Below the pieces are notes generated by a model. It had not been told where the DNA came from. It searched no databases and was given only the letters and a program-made list of their open reading frames with translations. From contig NZ_LQMW01000009.1 in assembly GCF_001541925.1 (NCBI RefSeq), forward strand, positions 22,591 through 86,590: DNA of 64,000 bases, written 5' to 3'. Below are positions 26,690 through 35,142 of the stretch, one piece after another. Source of the DNA: Nitrosopumilus sp. Nsub. GTDB lineage: Archaea > Thermoproteota > Nitrososphaeria > Nitrososphaerales > Nitrosopumilaceae. The stretch's first letter is position 1. Every line of letters begins with the position of its first letter. The position numbers and the translations under genes are program-made.

Positions 26690-28015
26690 TTATCCCAAAC
26701 CCATTTTTCTTAAAGTGCCCTGCATTTGACGACCTTTAGAAGCTTTCATCAAATTCTTTGAATTTTTATAATTTTTCATTAATTCTTTTACTTCACTTTC
26801 AGGCCATCCAGAACCTCTAGCAATCCTTTTGATTCTTGAAGAATTGAGTAAATCAGGGTCTGCTTTTTCATCTTTATTCATACTTTGAATAATGTATCTC
26901 CATTTGGATACTCTGTCTTCCATTTGATCAACTTGATCTTCTTTTACCATTCCAGACATTCCCGGCATACTGTCAAGAAGTCCTTTTAGTGAACCAACTT
27001 TTGTTACTTCTTCTAATTGATAAAAGAAATCATCCATGTTCATTTTTCCACTGGAAATACGTTTCATTCTAACATCATCACCTTCATTTTCTAATCTTTT
27101 TGCTAAATCTAATACAGCCTGAATATCACCCATCCCAAGTAATCTGCCAACAAATCTAGTCGGAGAAAATTTTTCTAAATCATCAATTCTTTCACCAGTA
27201 CCAATGTACATAATTTGAGCACCAGTTGCTGCAGATGCAGCTAATGCGCCGCCACCTTTTGCAGAACTATCTAATTTTGAAATTATAACACCACCAACAG
27301 GGATAGTTTTATGAAATGCTTCAGCTTGATTGAAACATTGTTGACCAATTGTTCCATCAATTACAAGTAGAGCTAAATCAGGATCTGCAACTTTATTGAT
27401 TCTACTCATCTCTTCAAGTAAATCTTGTTCTTCTTTGTGACGACCAGCAGTATCAATAATTATTACATCAAGAGGTTGTCCTGCAAAATGTTTTAATCCA
27501 TTTTGGACAATATTTGGAGAATCTTTATTATTTTCTTCACCATAAACTTCGACATTTGATTTTTCACACATCATTTTTAATTGAACCAATGCACCTGGTC
27601 GATAAGTATCAGCACCAACAACACCAACCTTATGACCTTGTCCAGTCAAAAATTTTGCAAGTTTTGATGCAACAGTAGTTTTACCACTTCCCTGAATTCC
27701 CAATAAAATAATTTTATTTTGTTTTCCAGGTTTAAGTTCGAAATCAGACTCGTTACCCAATAATTTTGATAATTCATCATATAGAATTTTCACAATATGA
27801 TCTTTACGAGATAATCCAGGAGGAGGAGTTTCATTTAACGAGCGTTCTTCTAACCTTTTAGTAATTTCAAGTACTAGTCGAACATTGACATCAGAGGTCA
27901 ATAAAGCCCGTTGAACATCTTTACAAAGATCTTTAATTAATTCCTCATCAATGCCTGAAGATTTAACAATTTTTTTAATTGCATCTCCTAAGCTACTTTT
28001 TAATCCATCAAGCAT
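26690..28015 (-). CDS. srp54: signal recognition particle protein SRP54
   Basis: GTPase subunit of the signal recognition particle, binding 7S RNA and signal peptides; 441 residues. N domain at 1-90, G domain with GIQGSGKTTVASKL, the insertion-box DTYRPGALVQL, DTAGRHKEE, and SKLDSSAKGGGAL, then a Met-rich M domain from about 300 containing RIARGSGW. It overlaps the Dph6 gene by 8 bp. SRP19 is encoded at 35.5 kb; the 7S RNA was not found here. Confidence 0.96.
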   Translation of the reverse strand: MLDGLKSSLGDAIKKIVKSSGIDEELIKDLCKDVQRALLTSDVNVRLVLEITKRLEERSLNETPPPGLSRKDHIVKILYDELSKLLGNESDFELKPGKQNKIILLGIQGSGKTTVASKLAKFLTGQGHKVGVVGADTYRPGALVQLKMMCEKSNVEVYGEENNKDSPNIVQNGLKHFAGQPLDVIIIDTAGRHKEEQDLLEEMSRINKVADPDLALLVIDGTIGQQCFNQAEAFHKTIPVGGVIISKLDSSAKGGGALAASAATGAQIMYIGTGERIDDLEKFSPTRFVGRLLGMGDIQAVLDLAKRLENEGDDVRMKRISSGKMNMDDFFYQLEEVTKVGSLKGLLDSMPGMSGMVKEDQVDQMEDRVSKWRYIIQSMNKDEKADPDLLNSSRIKRIARGSGWPESEVKELMKNYKNSKNLMKASKGRQMQGTLRKMGLG

Positions 28016-28697
28016 TGCAATTTAACTCCGCATCCACTATTTCAAACCTTCCTCTATAACCATCCCAATTTTTTGTGAATTTATTAATTTTAATAGAATT
28101 AGAAAATAAAGGACAATCTATAACAAAGGTTTCAGCCTCTCCACCTTCAAAATTCAAATTAAATCCAAATTTGTCAGATAAAATTTCTAATTTTTTCATA
28201 TCAGATTTTGAAATTAATTTTCCTAGCCATTGATCGTCTAAACCATCAGATGAAACAGTAGTCATAATAAAATGAAAATTGGATTCCATCAAATCATTCA
28301 TGTATTTTTTTGGTTCACTTTCCCATAAGGGGGAAACAGAAATCAAATTTAATTTCCCACACAAACTTTCAAATTTTTCTTTTTGAAATTTACTTTTTAT
28401 TCCACCATGAACCAATCCCTCGATTTTAAATTCATCTATAGCATTTTTCAATAATTTTTCTAACACAATTAATTCATCATTTGTTTCATCTGAAGAAGAA
28501 GAGATAGTTAATTGAGGAATTTTCAAGGATTTAGATTGTAATTTTGTCCATTTTAAATTTGGGTGATGTAAAAGATGACTTTCATCAGATTTTGCAAAAA
28601 CACTCAAGAGACACACAATCTCATGTCCTTGTTTTTTAGCAAGATGAATTGCATAAGTACTATCTTTCCCACCAGAAAAAAGACAAGCTAATTTCAT
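28008..28697 (-). CDS. dph6: diphthine-ammonia ligase
   Basis: ATP-dependent amidation of diphthine on elongation factor 2, the last step of diphthamide formation. About 229 residues with the PP-loop LFSGGKDSTYAI at the N-terminus, LVHGGIKSKFQ, and the C-terminal FNLNFEGGEAETFV block. ATG at 28697 is preferred over a TTG one codon before. A TATA-like TTTTATTAG lies about 25 nt upstream. It leads into srp54 by overlap and follows the C/D sRNA gene. Confidence 0.9.
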   Translation of the reverse strand: MKLACLFSGGKDSTYAIHLAKKQGHEIVCLLSVFAKSDESHLLHHPNLKWTKLQSKSLKIPQLTISSSSDETNDELIVLEKLLKNAIDEFKIEGLVHGGIKSKFQKEKFESLCGKLNLISVSPLWESEPKKYMNDLMESNFHFIMTTVSSDGLDDQWLGKLISKSDMKKLEILSDKFGFNLNFEGGEAETFVIDCPLFSNSIKINKFTKNWDGYRGRFEIVDAELNCNA

Positions 28698-28744
28698 CAA
28701 TTAATAAAAATGAGACTCTAATAAAATTCTAAAATTTTTGATTG

Positions 28745-28809
28745 AGATGCCTCAATACTCATAATCGTCATCACAAATCAGACGGCTTTTCCGATAATCA
28801 TCAGCATCT
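28745..28809 (-). ncRNA. C/D-box guide sRNA, D guide matches elongator tRNA-Met anticodon loop
   Basis: Read on the minus strand, a 65-nt segment has terminal stem halves AGATGC (28809-28804) and GCATCT (28750-28745), box C UGAUGA (28803-28798), box D' CUGA (28781-28778), a 4-nt spacer, box C' UGAUGA (28773-28768) and a variant box D UUGA (28755-28752). Guide intervals are 16 and 12 nt, as in archaeal C/D sRNAs. The 12 nt before box D pair with UACUCAUAAUCG, which contains CUCAUAA, the elongator tRNA-Met anticodon loop; the fifth nucleotide from box D is C34, a known archaeal 2'-O-methylation site. The second guide targets ACGGCUUUUCCG, identity unknown. It is an independent RNA or is processed from the aif5A-dph6 interval. 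Confidence 0.75.
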
Positions 28810-28886
28810 GTAATAGTGTTACAATTATAGAATTTTAGTGCTATGATTGAAATCAAATAATGAAAATATGTTGCAGAATTCTAAGT

Positions 28887-29300
28887 TTAACTATTTTTAA
28901 TACTCATGATTTTTGTATTATCCATTACAACCCAATATTCAACATTTTGTCCGTTTTCCAATTTTCCTTGAACAGAGTCGTCAATCATTGCAATGTCAAT
29001 AGTTTCAAAGGATTCATTATCCATAACTTGTACAGTATCACCATTTATTGAGATTATTTGACCAACTTTCTTGTTAATCATTGGAACATGGATTTGCATA
29101 CTTACAGGTCCAACATGAGGTCTATTTTTGCCATCAAAAATTCCCTGACCAACGATTCTAGCTTTTGCTGCACCGTGTTTTCCAGGTTTTGAAGTATCGT
29201 ACTCAATAATTCTACATGGTTCCCCACTAGGTTGATCAGAGTGAGGTAGTAGAATGTATGATCCAATTTTCAATGAACCCAAATCAGATGGTTTACTCAT
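28887..29300 (-). CDS. eif5a: translation initiation factor aIF5A
   Basis: Archaeal/eukaryotic IF5A (EF-P homologue) that relieves ribosome stalling; 137 residues. The hypusination loop is KPGKHGAAK with the modified lysine at position 41. The C-terminal half is an OB fold (VGQIISINGDTVQVMD). It lies upstream of the C/D sRNA and dph6 on the same strand, forming a group tied to translation-factor and tRNA modification. Confidence 0.96.
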   Translation of the reverse strand: MSKPSDLGSLKIGSYILLPHSDQPSGEPCRIIEYDTSKPGKHGAAKARIVGQGIFDGKNRPHVGPVSMQIHVPMINKKVGQIISINGDTVQVMDNESFETIDIAMIDDSVQGKLENGQNVEYWVVMDNTKIMSIKNS

Positions 29301-29330
29301 AAAATTCAGTTTTTGCTCGAATATTTAACT

Positions 29331-29942
29331 CTACTTTAGTTGATCAAGAATAGAAAGACTCAAGAGATTTGATAAAGTAAAACCTTTCCTAGTTACATCA
29401 CGTTGTGTTTGATCACAATATTTTTTGACGCTTTGATGACTTTTTTCACTTGCCACTTCAATTACAATCATATTTTCAGAATAGGGGAACGTAAATTTTG
29501 AAGGAATAGAGCAAGTAGTAGTCATGTTTCCAATTCCAGCAACTTCAATTTTTTCTCTTTTTAATAATAAGCCAGCAATTTCAACTAAATCATCCATATC
29601 TTCACCATATTCTAGATAATAAATAGAAATGAAATTTGTTTCACCTAAAACTTCCCGTTCGAAGAGATCATCATGAATATTGAAAACAAATGAAGTTTTT
29701 TCTTGTACATGTTGAGATAATTCTTTTTCTACAATTGAACTGTCCTTAAATTTAGCTAATAAGTAGTGGTTTGCTGAAGTTGAAAAATAGGGTTGACTAT
29801 CACTTGAAAAAGTTCCAGTTACAAAAAATAATTTTTCAATATTTTTAGAACTTGACCAAGATTCTTTTAATTCAAGAGAATCACGATTGTGTAAATAAGG
29901 TGCACAAACATATCCCGAATAAGACAATTTTAATTCAGACAT
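29331..29942 (-). CDS. hypothetical protein
   Basis: 203 residues with no membrane segment, signal peptide or recognised motif. The composition is globular alpha/beta with scattered Cys. It precedes aIF5A on the same strand with a 30-nt gap, so the two may share a transcript. The coding call rests on the long, well-packed frame. Confidence 0.72.
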   Translation of the reverse strand: MSELKLSYSGYVCAPYLHNRDSLELKESWSSSKNIEKLFFVTGTFSSDSQPYFSTSANHYLLAKFKDSSIVEKELSQHVQEKTSFVFNIHDDLFEREVLGETNFISIYYLEYGEDMDDLVEIAGLLLKREKIEVAGIGNMTTTCSIPSKFTFPYSENMIVIEVASEKSHQSVKKYCDQTQRDVTRKGFTLSNLLSLSILDQLK

Positions 29943-30037
29943 TATTAATGAGAAATTTTTAGAGTATTTATCAATATATTAGACCAAATTAAAAAAGCAC
30001 GATGGTTTTTTAATAACTCAATACACATAATTTTTGT

Positions 30038-30164
30038 CCCGTGGTAGCTCAGCCTGGTAGAGCTTCCGGCTGTAGTTGTTGGCTTAAGATGGCTGACCGA
30101 AAAACAGCATATCAGGCATACAGAAACCGGGTTGTCGCATGTTCAATTCATGCCCGCGGGACCA
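30038..30164 (+). tRNA. tRNA-Tyr (GUA) with intron
   Basis: Acceptor CCCGTGG (30038-30044) pairs with CCGCGGG (30154-30160), giving the C1-G72 pair characteristic of archaeal tRNA-Tyr. D arm is GCTC...GAGC, anticodon GTA at 30072-30074, anticodon stem TCCGG (30065-30069) with CCGGG (30127-30131), variable region 5 nt, T arm GCATG-TTCAATT-CATGC, discriminator A and encoded CCA (30162-30164). A 50-nt intron interrupts it after position 37. A TATA-like TTTAATAAC lies about 25 nt upstream. Confidence 0.95.
30076..30125 (+). other. tRNA-Tyr intron with bulge-helix-bulge
   Basis: The intron lies between nucleotides 37 and 38. Exon bases C32-U35 (CUGU, 30070-30073) pair with ACAG at 30120-30123, giving a 4-bp helix. 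It is flanked by 3-nt bulges A36 G37 U and A A A38, each cut after the second base, the canonical substrate of archaeal splicing endonuclease. Inside, GCTG (30092-30095) and CAGC (30105-30108) can close a hairpin. No convincing C/D boxes were found in the intron. Confidence 0.85.
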
Positions 30165-30209
30165 CAAAATTTTTACAAAAAAAGAGATCCACATTAAACA
30201 AAATATTGG

Positions 30210-31246
30210 TCATTCCGAAGTGATTATTTTTGACACAACAATATTGCTGGAAATGGTATTTTCAACGGCATATGAAATTGAAGATAAATTTATGATCCCA
30301 TAATCATATAATCTAACAACAGACACCACAGTAGATAATTTGAACATATTTGTAAATTCTCGAAGTAATGAATTATACAAAAATAAATCAGATTTTCTAT
30401 CAAATTCATTCATCATAACAATATCATCTGCTTCAGAAGGAATAATTTCAGAAAATTTTGTTTTAGATAACTCCATAAAACTACTTTTAAGATTTTCAGC
30501 AGAAATCATCTTGGATAGTAATTCATCACTATTACCAGAAATATGAGAAACTAACAAGTCATGAAGGGATTGTTCATTTAAATTCCAAAATTTTCCACGT
30601 ACAATATTTGTGATATTATACAAATCAAATTCAGTTCCAAATAATTTTAACAGATTTAAATCCACCTTACTTTTGATACTATCAGCTAATTTTGATATAA
30701 AATTTTATCAAGATATGTGTCAATTACACCAATTTCACCCAAATCATTGTAAAGCACTACTGCTTTTTCAATATCGTTTCCAAAATTACAGGATTTTAAA
30801 TTACTAATTACTTCTTCAACATTTTTTGAAGTTAAAGTTTTCAGTGTAACATCTCTACGTGGAATTAATTCTTCAGTCTTTAATCCCATTGTAGATTCTA
30901 TCTCAGATTGAGTTTTTCTCAAAATTTTTTCTTTAAGAAAATTTTTTAAATTTTTAAAATGAATTTTTAATAATAAGCCATTAGTAAATTTGAACCGCCT
31001 ACAGAATTCATCATGCAATACAATTCAGATTGTTTTCACCTAAAACTAATCTAAAGATTATTTGAAGTGTAAGGTTTTGGAATTTTCCGAATGTAATCAG
31101 AGTAAGAAGTACTGTTTAAACGACTTGTAAATTCATCAAGGTTTCTAGATTCTGCTAATGTTTGAAATGTTTTTTTTTGAAAGTAATTTACCTTTTAAAC
31201 TATATGCCTTTACAGTAGCGTATGTCATTAAGGACCCTACAACCAT
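30210..31246 (-). pseudogene. broken V/A-type ATP synthase subunit C (AtpC/NtpC) gene
   Basis: Translating in shifting frames restores a colinear subunit C of normal length, about 345 residues: N-terminus with VKAYSLKGKLLSKK, then SRNLDEFTSRLNSTSYSDYI, the middle part NLKNFLKEKILRK...TLTSKNVEEVISNLK, and the C-terminal KLFGTEFDLYNITNIVRGKF block to 30210. Lesions: frameshift in a run of nine T at 31170-31178; TAG at 31051-31053; TGA at 31036-31038; missing base near 30965-30972; missing base in the T run 30690-30693. A TATA-like element (31268-31275) remains 26 nt upstream. Subunit C is the stalk subunit linking V1/A1 to the membrane rotor. The decay looks recent. Confidence 0.85.
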
Positions 31247-31412
31247 TGAACTCTAATGAAGAGTATGAATTTAAGAATTCCTCACGATTATCGAACATAG
31301 AGATGTGAAAATTTCAAAAAGAAATGTAATTTTTACATTTAATTTAAAAATAATAAAAAAATAGACTGTTTAAGAAAACATAGATGAAATCTTAATTTAA
31401 AAATTCAATTGT

Positions 31413-31604
31413 CTACTCTAATTTTTTGACTTTTTGTGCTGCTGGGCCTTTTTGGCCTTCTCCGATTTCAAACTCGACTTTATCGCCTTCGTTAATGAAT
31501 CCATCAACGTCAGATTTGTGTACGAACATATCGTCGCCACTTTCTCTTTCGATAAAACCAAAGCCCTTAGTACGGTTGAACCATTTTACGGTACCTTGTT
31601 CCAT
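31413..31604 (-). CDS. CspA-family cold-shock protein
   Basis: 63-residue single cold-shock OB domain that binds single-stranded RNA or DNA. RNP1 KGFGFI and RNP2 DMFVH are intact, with the N-terminal GTVKWFN typical of bacterial CspA. Such genes are rare in archaea but known in marine Thaumarchaeota and thought to come from bacteria. The codons look more GC-rich than the flanking genes, consistent with transfer or with high expression. It is separated from aIF1A by 49 nt on the same strand. Confidence 0.95.
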   Translation of the reverse strand: MEQGTVKWFNRTKGFGFIERESGDDMFVHKSDVDGFINEGDKVEFEIGEGQKGPAAQKVKKLE

Positions 31605-31653
31605 AAACTCTAAAACAATGTATTCGCTATATTAACTAAGGCATATTTTGATT

Positions 31654-31989
31654 CTAGAAATCTTTTGCAATATGGCCATTATCTTTTAACCACTCTACTT
31701 GTGGCAATGTGAATCTCCAAACAATATCACCACGTTCGTTATCATTAAAATCCCATGGAGCAATTATTACAATGTCATTATCTCGAATCCATACACGTCT
31801 CTTTAATTTTCCACGAATTCTACCTCTCCTAGTAACATTATCATCACATTTTATCATAACATTTTCTCCGCCCATCATTTTCAAGACTCGTCCAAACAAT
31901 TCACCTTCTTCAGGAAGACGAATCTCTTTTAGTGCACTTTCATTTTTTACTTGACGCTTACCCACAAAAAGTCTAGATCTAGTAACCAT
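31654..31989 (-). CDS. eif1a: translation initiation factor aIF1A
   Basis: S1-like OB-fold factor that binds the small-subunit A site during initiation; 111 residues. The pattern LPEEGELFGRVLKMMGGENVxIKCDD, CDDNVTRRGRIRGKLKRRVWIR and WDFNDNERGDIVWRF is diagnostic. Basic N-terminus (TRSRLFVGKRQ) as in relatives. It stands alone with its own upstream region, divergent from the YkgJ-like gene. Confidence 0.95.
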   Translation of the reverse strand: MVTRSRLFVGKRQVKNESALKEIRLPEEGELFGRVLKMMGGENVMIKCDDNVTRRGRIRGKLKRRVWIRDNDIVIIAPWDFNDNERGDIVWRFTLPQVEWLKDNGHIAKDF

Positions 31990-32062
31990 ATAACTGATGA
32001 GGTCTTAAAAAACTAAAACAAAAAGTAGAAGGAATTTTATCTATTTCAAGAATAAACAAGAT

Positions 32063-32626
32063 ATGGAGTTTAGATGTGTCGAAGAATGCTCTGATTGTTG
32101 CGTTAAAAGGGAATATTATCCAAATAAACAATTTGGAAAAATAGGCGTATTGATTTTACCAGATGAAAAAGAAAAAATAGAAAAAATTGCTGAAGACAAT
32201 AAAATCAAAATTAAAATTTTACCAAGGATAGGGGTCTCAGAAAATCCAAATCAACTTCCCACAGAAATTTTAGCATATCAATTAATTGGAATCGAAGATA
32301 ATGGCAATACGTGTCCCTTTTTAGATACTAAAAGTGGACAAAAATCAACTCATGGAGGTTATCCATGCAAAATATACAAAACCAAGCCACTTGCATGTAG
32401 TGCTTATCCACTTATTGAATCAAATCCAATCACATTAGATGAAAAATGTAAATTTTGTAAAGAATGTGGAACTGCAAATCAAAATTTAGAATTTGAAACA
32501 GAGTCACTATTAAAAATTAAAAACAATATGCAAACTAACGCAAGTCATATTTGGAGATATGCAACTGGAATTGGTGAAAGTGAAGATAAAGAAATAATCA
32601 AGAAAGGTTGGATTTTAGAAGAATAA
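32063..32626 (+). CDS. YkgJ-family cysteine cluster protein
   Basis: 187 residues of the zinc/iron-chelating CxxCxxxxC family. The N-terminal CVEECSDCCVKREYY and the later CPFLD, CKIYKTKPLACSAYP and CKFCKECG supply a full set of Cys ligands, probably for an Fe-S cluster or zinc. The family is widespread but its role is not established. It lies alone between aif1A and the alcohol dehydrogenase gene, converging with the latter. Confidence 0.88.
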   Translation: MEFRCVEECSDCCVKREYYPNKQFGKIGVLILPDEKEKIEKIAEDNKIKIKILPRIGVSENPNQLPTEILAYQLIGIEDNGNTCPFLDTKSGQKSTHGGYPCKIYKTKPLACSAYPLIESNPITLDEKCKFCKECGTANQNLEFETESLLKIKNNMQTNASHIWRYATGIGESEDKEIIKKGWILEE

Positions 32627-32633
32627 GTTTTGA

Positions 32634-33683
32634 TTAAGGATTAATTACTGCACGACCAATAATTTTTCTATTCTTTAGATCATCTAAAGCACCGGTTGCT
32701 TCATCCAAAGTATAATGTTTTGATACAATTGGATTGATAACACCTTGTTTTGCAAGTTCAATTAATTCAACCATGTCTTTGTAGTTTCCAGTATAAGCAC
32801 CTTGAATTGTAATTGCCTTTAACGGTACAGAAACTAATGGTAAATCTACAGAACCACCAAACAAACCAACTAAGATAATATTTCCACGTTTCCTTACAAC
32901 AGATAAAGCAAGTTTTACAGTTGGAGGTGCATTAACAAAATCAACTATACTATCAACACCCTTTTCATTACAGATAGACATAATTTTTTGTGATGCACCA
33001 CTTTCTTTTGTGTTAACAACATCAGTTGCACCCAATTCTTTTGCAGTTTTTAGTTTCTCATCATCAATGTCTGCACAAATGATTTTACATTTTGCCATAT
33101 GGCTTGCAATCTGAACACCCATCAAACCTAAACCACCTGCACCTACAATCAAAATTGATTCAGGGTTATTTACTAATGCTTTCTTGACTGCAGTATAAGC
33201 AGTTAATCCAGAGCATGCTAGTGAAGATGCTGAATCAGGATCGACATCACCTATATTTGCTAAAAATTTGTAATCAGGAACAATAACTTTTTCAGCATAT
33301 CCTCCATCTTGAAAAACACCTAATGATTTTGGAGTTTCACACAAATTTGTATCACCTTTTTCACAAGTTGGGCATTTTGCACATCCAATCCAAGGGTAAA
33401 CTAAGACAGTATCACCAATTTTCACATCCTTTACAGATTCACCAATTTTTTCAATAGTACCAACAACCTCATGACCAGGAGTAACAGGGAATTTTACACC
33501 TCTATCTGTTACCTTCATGAATCCATCACCTGTATCATATCCACCTTCCCAAAGATGAAGATCACTGTGACAGACACCTGTGGAAATAACTTTGAGTAAT
33601 ACTTGAGTTCCAGTAGGATCAGAAATTTCAACTTGATTTAGTTCAAGTGGTTTATCAGGTTCAATAATTCGTGCTGCTTTCAT
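32634..33683 (-). CDS. zinc-dependent alcohol dehydrogenase (MDR family)
   Basis: 349 residues. Catalytic zinc ligands are Cys in GVCHSDLHL, the His-Glu pair in PGHEVVG and the later C of SLACSGLTA; the structural zinc lobe is CAKCPTCEKGDTNLC. The cofactor loop GAGGLGLMG is followed by an Asp (ADID), favouring NAD. It interconverts an aldehyde and alcohol. In autotrophic Thaumarchaeota a semialdehyde reductase is needed for the 3-hydroxypropionate/4-hydroxybutyrate cycle, but sequence alone cannot assign that role. Confidence 0.92.
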   Translation of the reverse strand: MKAARIIEPDKPLELNQVEISDPTGTQVLLKVISTGVCHSDLHLWEGGYDTGDGFMKVTDRGVKFPVTPGHEVVGTIEKIGESVKDVKIGDTVLVYPWIGCAKCPTCEKGDTNLCETPKSLGVFQDGGYAEKVIVPDYKFLANIGDVDPDSASSLACSGLTAYTAVKKALVNNPESILIVGAGGLGLMGVQIASHMAKCKIICADIDDEKLKTAKELGATDVVNTKESGASQKIMSICNEKGVDSIVDFVNAPPTVKLALSVVRKRGNIILVGLFGGSVDLPLVSVPLKAITIQGAYTGNYKDMVELIELAKQGVINPIVSKHYTLDEATGALDDLKNRKIIGRAVINP

Positions 33684-33777
33684 AAAATGAATTCATTATT
33701 TTGCAATATAAGAGTTGACTGGAAGTAAGAAAAAAGTAGAGTAATTAGATATTATGGAATAATAAAATAGTCAATTT

Positions 33778-34458
33778 GTGAATGAATCTAAAACACCAAA
33801 CAGTATTTCTCAAGAACCAGTAAATATCCTATTCAATCCATCATCAGTAATTAAAAAAGATGTTTGGGAAATAGATCTAATTCAAATTTTGAATTTATTA
33901 ATTAAGATTCTTGAAAAAACGGGGAAAAAGGATCTTAAAGTTGCTGGAATGGCAGCATTGTCGTCATCATTGATTTACAGAATGAAAGTAGAAAGTATTT
34001 TTGCATTACAAAGAGCAGCCATGGAGAAAAAACCAACTACACAACGAACCGATGTAGATATTGAATTAATCGATATTCCATACAGACATGAATCAACATA
34101 TCCAGTTTCATTAGATGACTTGTTGGGATTATTACAAAATCTCATCGGAACAATCGCAAACCCACAATCACGAAGAAATAAAAAATTAGACATTGAACCA
34201 ATTGAAGCACCGGATTTTCAGGAATATTTTATTTCATTAGAAAGTATTATTGGAAAATATGAAGAATTGATTATGAAAAAAATTGCAAGTAAAGGATTTG
34301 GATTACTCCAAGAAATTATCACAGATTTAGACCAAGTAGATTCAATCAGATGTTTCTTTGCAGCACTATTTTTAGCAAGAGACCAAAAAGTAGATTTGGA
34401 ACAGCAAAATGATGACATTAAAATTATACTCATGAGTGAACAACTAGAAGAAAAATGA
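33778..34458 (+). CDS. scpA: segregation and condensation protein A
   Basis: Kleisin that bridges SMC heads in the archaeal SMC-ScpAB complex; 226 residues. The N-terminal KDVWEIDLIQILNLLIKIL and AGMAALSSSLIYRMKVESIF match the SMC-neck-binding helices; the C-terminal winged helix includes FFAALFLARDQKVDLEQ. It starts with GTG at 33778. scpB follows after 39 nt on the same strand; smc itself is not in the window. Confidence 0.9.
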   Translation: MNESKTPNSISQEPVNILFNPSSVIKKDVWEIDLIQILNLLIKILEKTGKKDLKVAGMAALSSSLIYRMKVESIFALQRAAMEKKPTTQRTDVDIELIDIPYRHESTYPVSLDDLLGLLQNLIGTIANPQSRRNKKLDIEPIEAPDFQEYFISLESIIGKYEELIMKKIASKGFGLLQEIITDLDQVDSIRCFFAALFLARDQKVDLEQQNDDIKIILMSEQLEEK

Positions 34459-34497
34459 AAGAAAGTTTAATGATATTCAAAAGGAGAATTTTTCAAG

Positions 34498-35076
34498 ATG
34501 GCAAGAGTTGAAAATATAATTGAAGCAACTGCAAGAATTGAAGCAGCTCTATATTCAGCAGGAAGACCACTGAGAATAGAAGATATCATTAGAGCGTCAG
34601 GCACAGAATCAAGAACAAAAACATTAGACTTGCTTGAAACAATTATGAAAAAAACAAGAACTGCATTCAAAGCATTAGAAATTGTAATTTTACCAGATGG
34701 AACATATGTAATGCAATTAAAACCAGAATACAGTTCTACAGTTAAGAGATATGCATCAAAACCAGTTTTACCAAATGCAACATTAAAGACATTATCATAT
34801 ATTGCATACATGCAGCCAATTGCATCTAAACAGCTTGTAGAAACTAGAGGTTCAGGAGTATATGCACATCTCAAAGAACTAAGACAATTAGACTATATCA
34901 CTCATCAAAATGTAGGAAGATTGAAAATTTATACAACTACTGAAAAATTCCAAAAATATTTTGGGATTAAAGGAGATGTCGAAGATCTCAAATCAAGATT
35001 ATTTTCAAAAGTAAGAAAAACTGCAAGTAAAGGTCAAACAAACAGATCACTACAAATCACAGCAGAAAGTAAATAG
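34498..35076 (+). CDS. scpB: segregation and condensation protein B
   Basis: 192-residue double winged-helix protein that binds the ScpA linker. Hallmarks are ARIEAALYSAGRPLRIEDI at the start and the second domain with TLSYIAYMQPIASKQLVETRGS and HLKELRQLDYI. The last 25 residues are a basic tail. It follows scpA closely and precedes ribosomal protein S8e, placing chromosome organisation next to translation and transcription genes. Confidence 0.92.
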   Translation: MARVENIIEATARIEAALYSAGRPLRIEDIIRASGTESRTKTLDLLETIMKKTRTAFKALEIVILPDGTYVMQLKPEYSSTVKRYASKPVLPNATLKTLSYIAYMQPIASKQLVETRGSGVYAHLKELRQLDYITHQNVGRLKIYTTTEKFQKYFGIKGDVEDLKSRLFSKVRKTASKGQTNRSLQITAESK

Positions 35077-35142
35077 AAAAATTTTGATTTAAGGCTAATT
35101 TATGGCGTTTTGTATAAATTAGAGTAATTCAATTAATTTTTT

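Noticed and set aside
30076..30125. C/D-box guide inside the tRNA-Tyr intron
   Set aside because: GATGGCTGA resembles boxes, but C and D are not properly paired or spaced.
30041..30223. 60-codon open frame on the plus strand
   Set aside because: It lies on the tRNA-Tyr gene and its intron; the RNA explains the sequence.
30210..30665. Intact 151-aa gene ending at 30210
   Set aside because: It is only the C-terminal part of V/A-ATPase subunit C; the rest continues upstream in other frames, so a pseudogene is the better explanation.
30686..31018. Intact 110-aa gene
   Set aside because: It is the central part of the same broken subunit C gene; its apparent first residues are out of the true frame.
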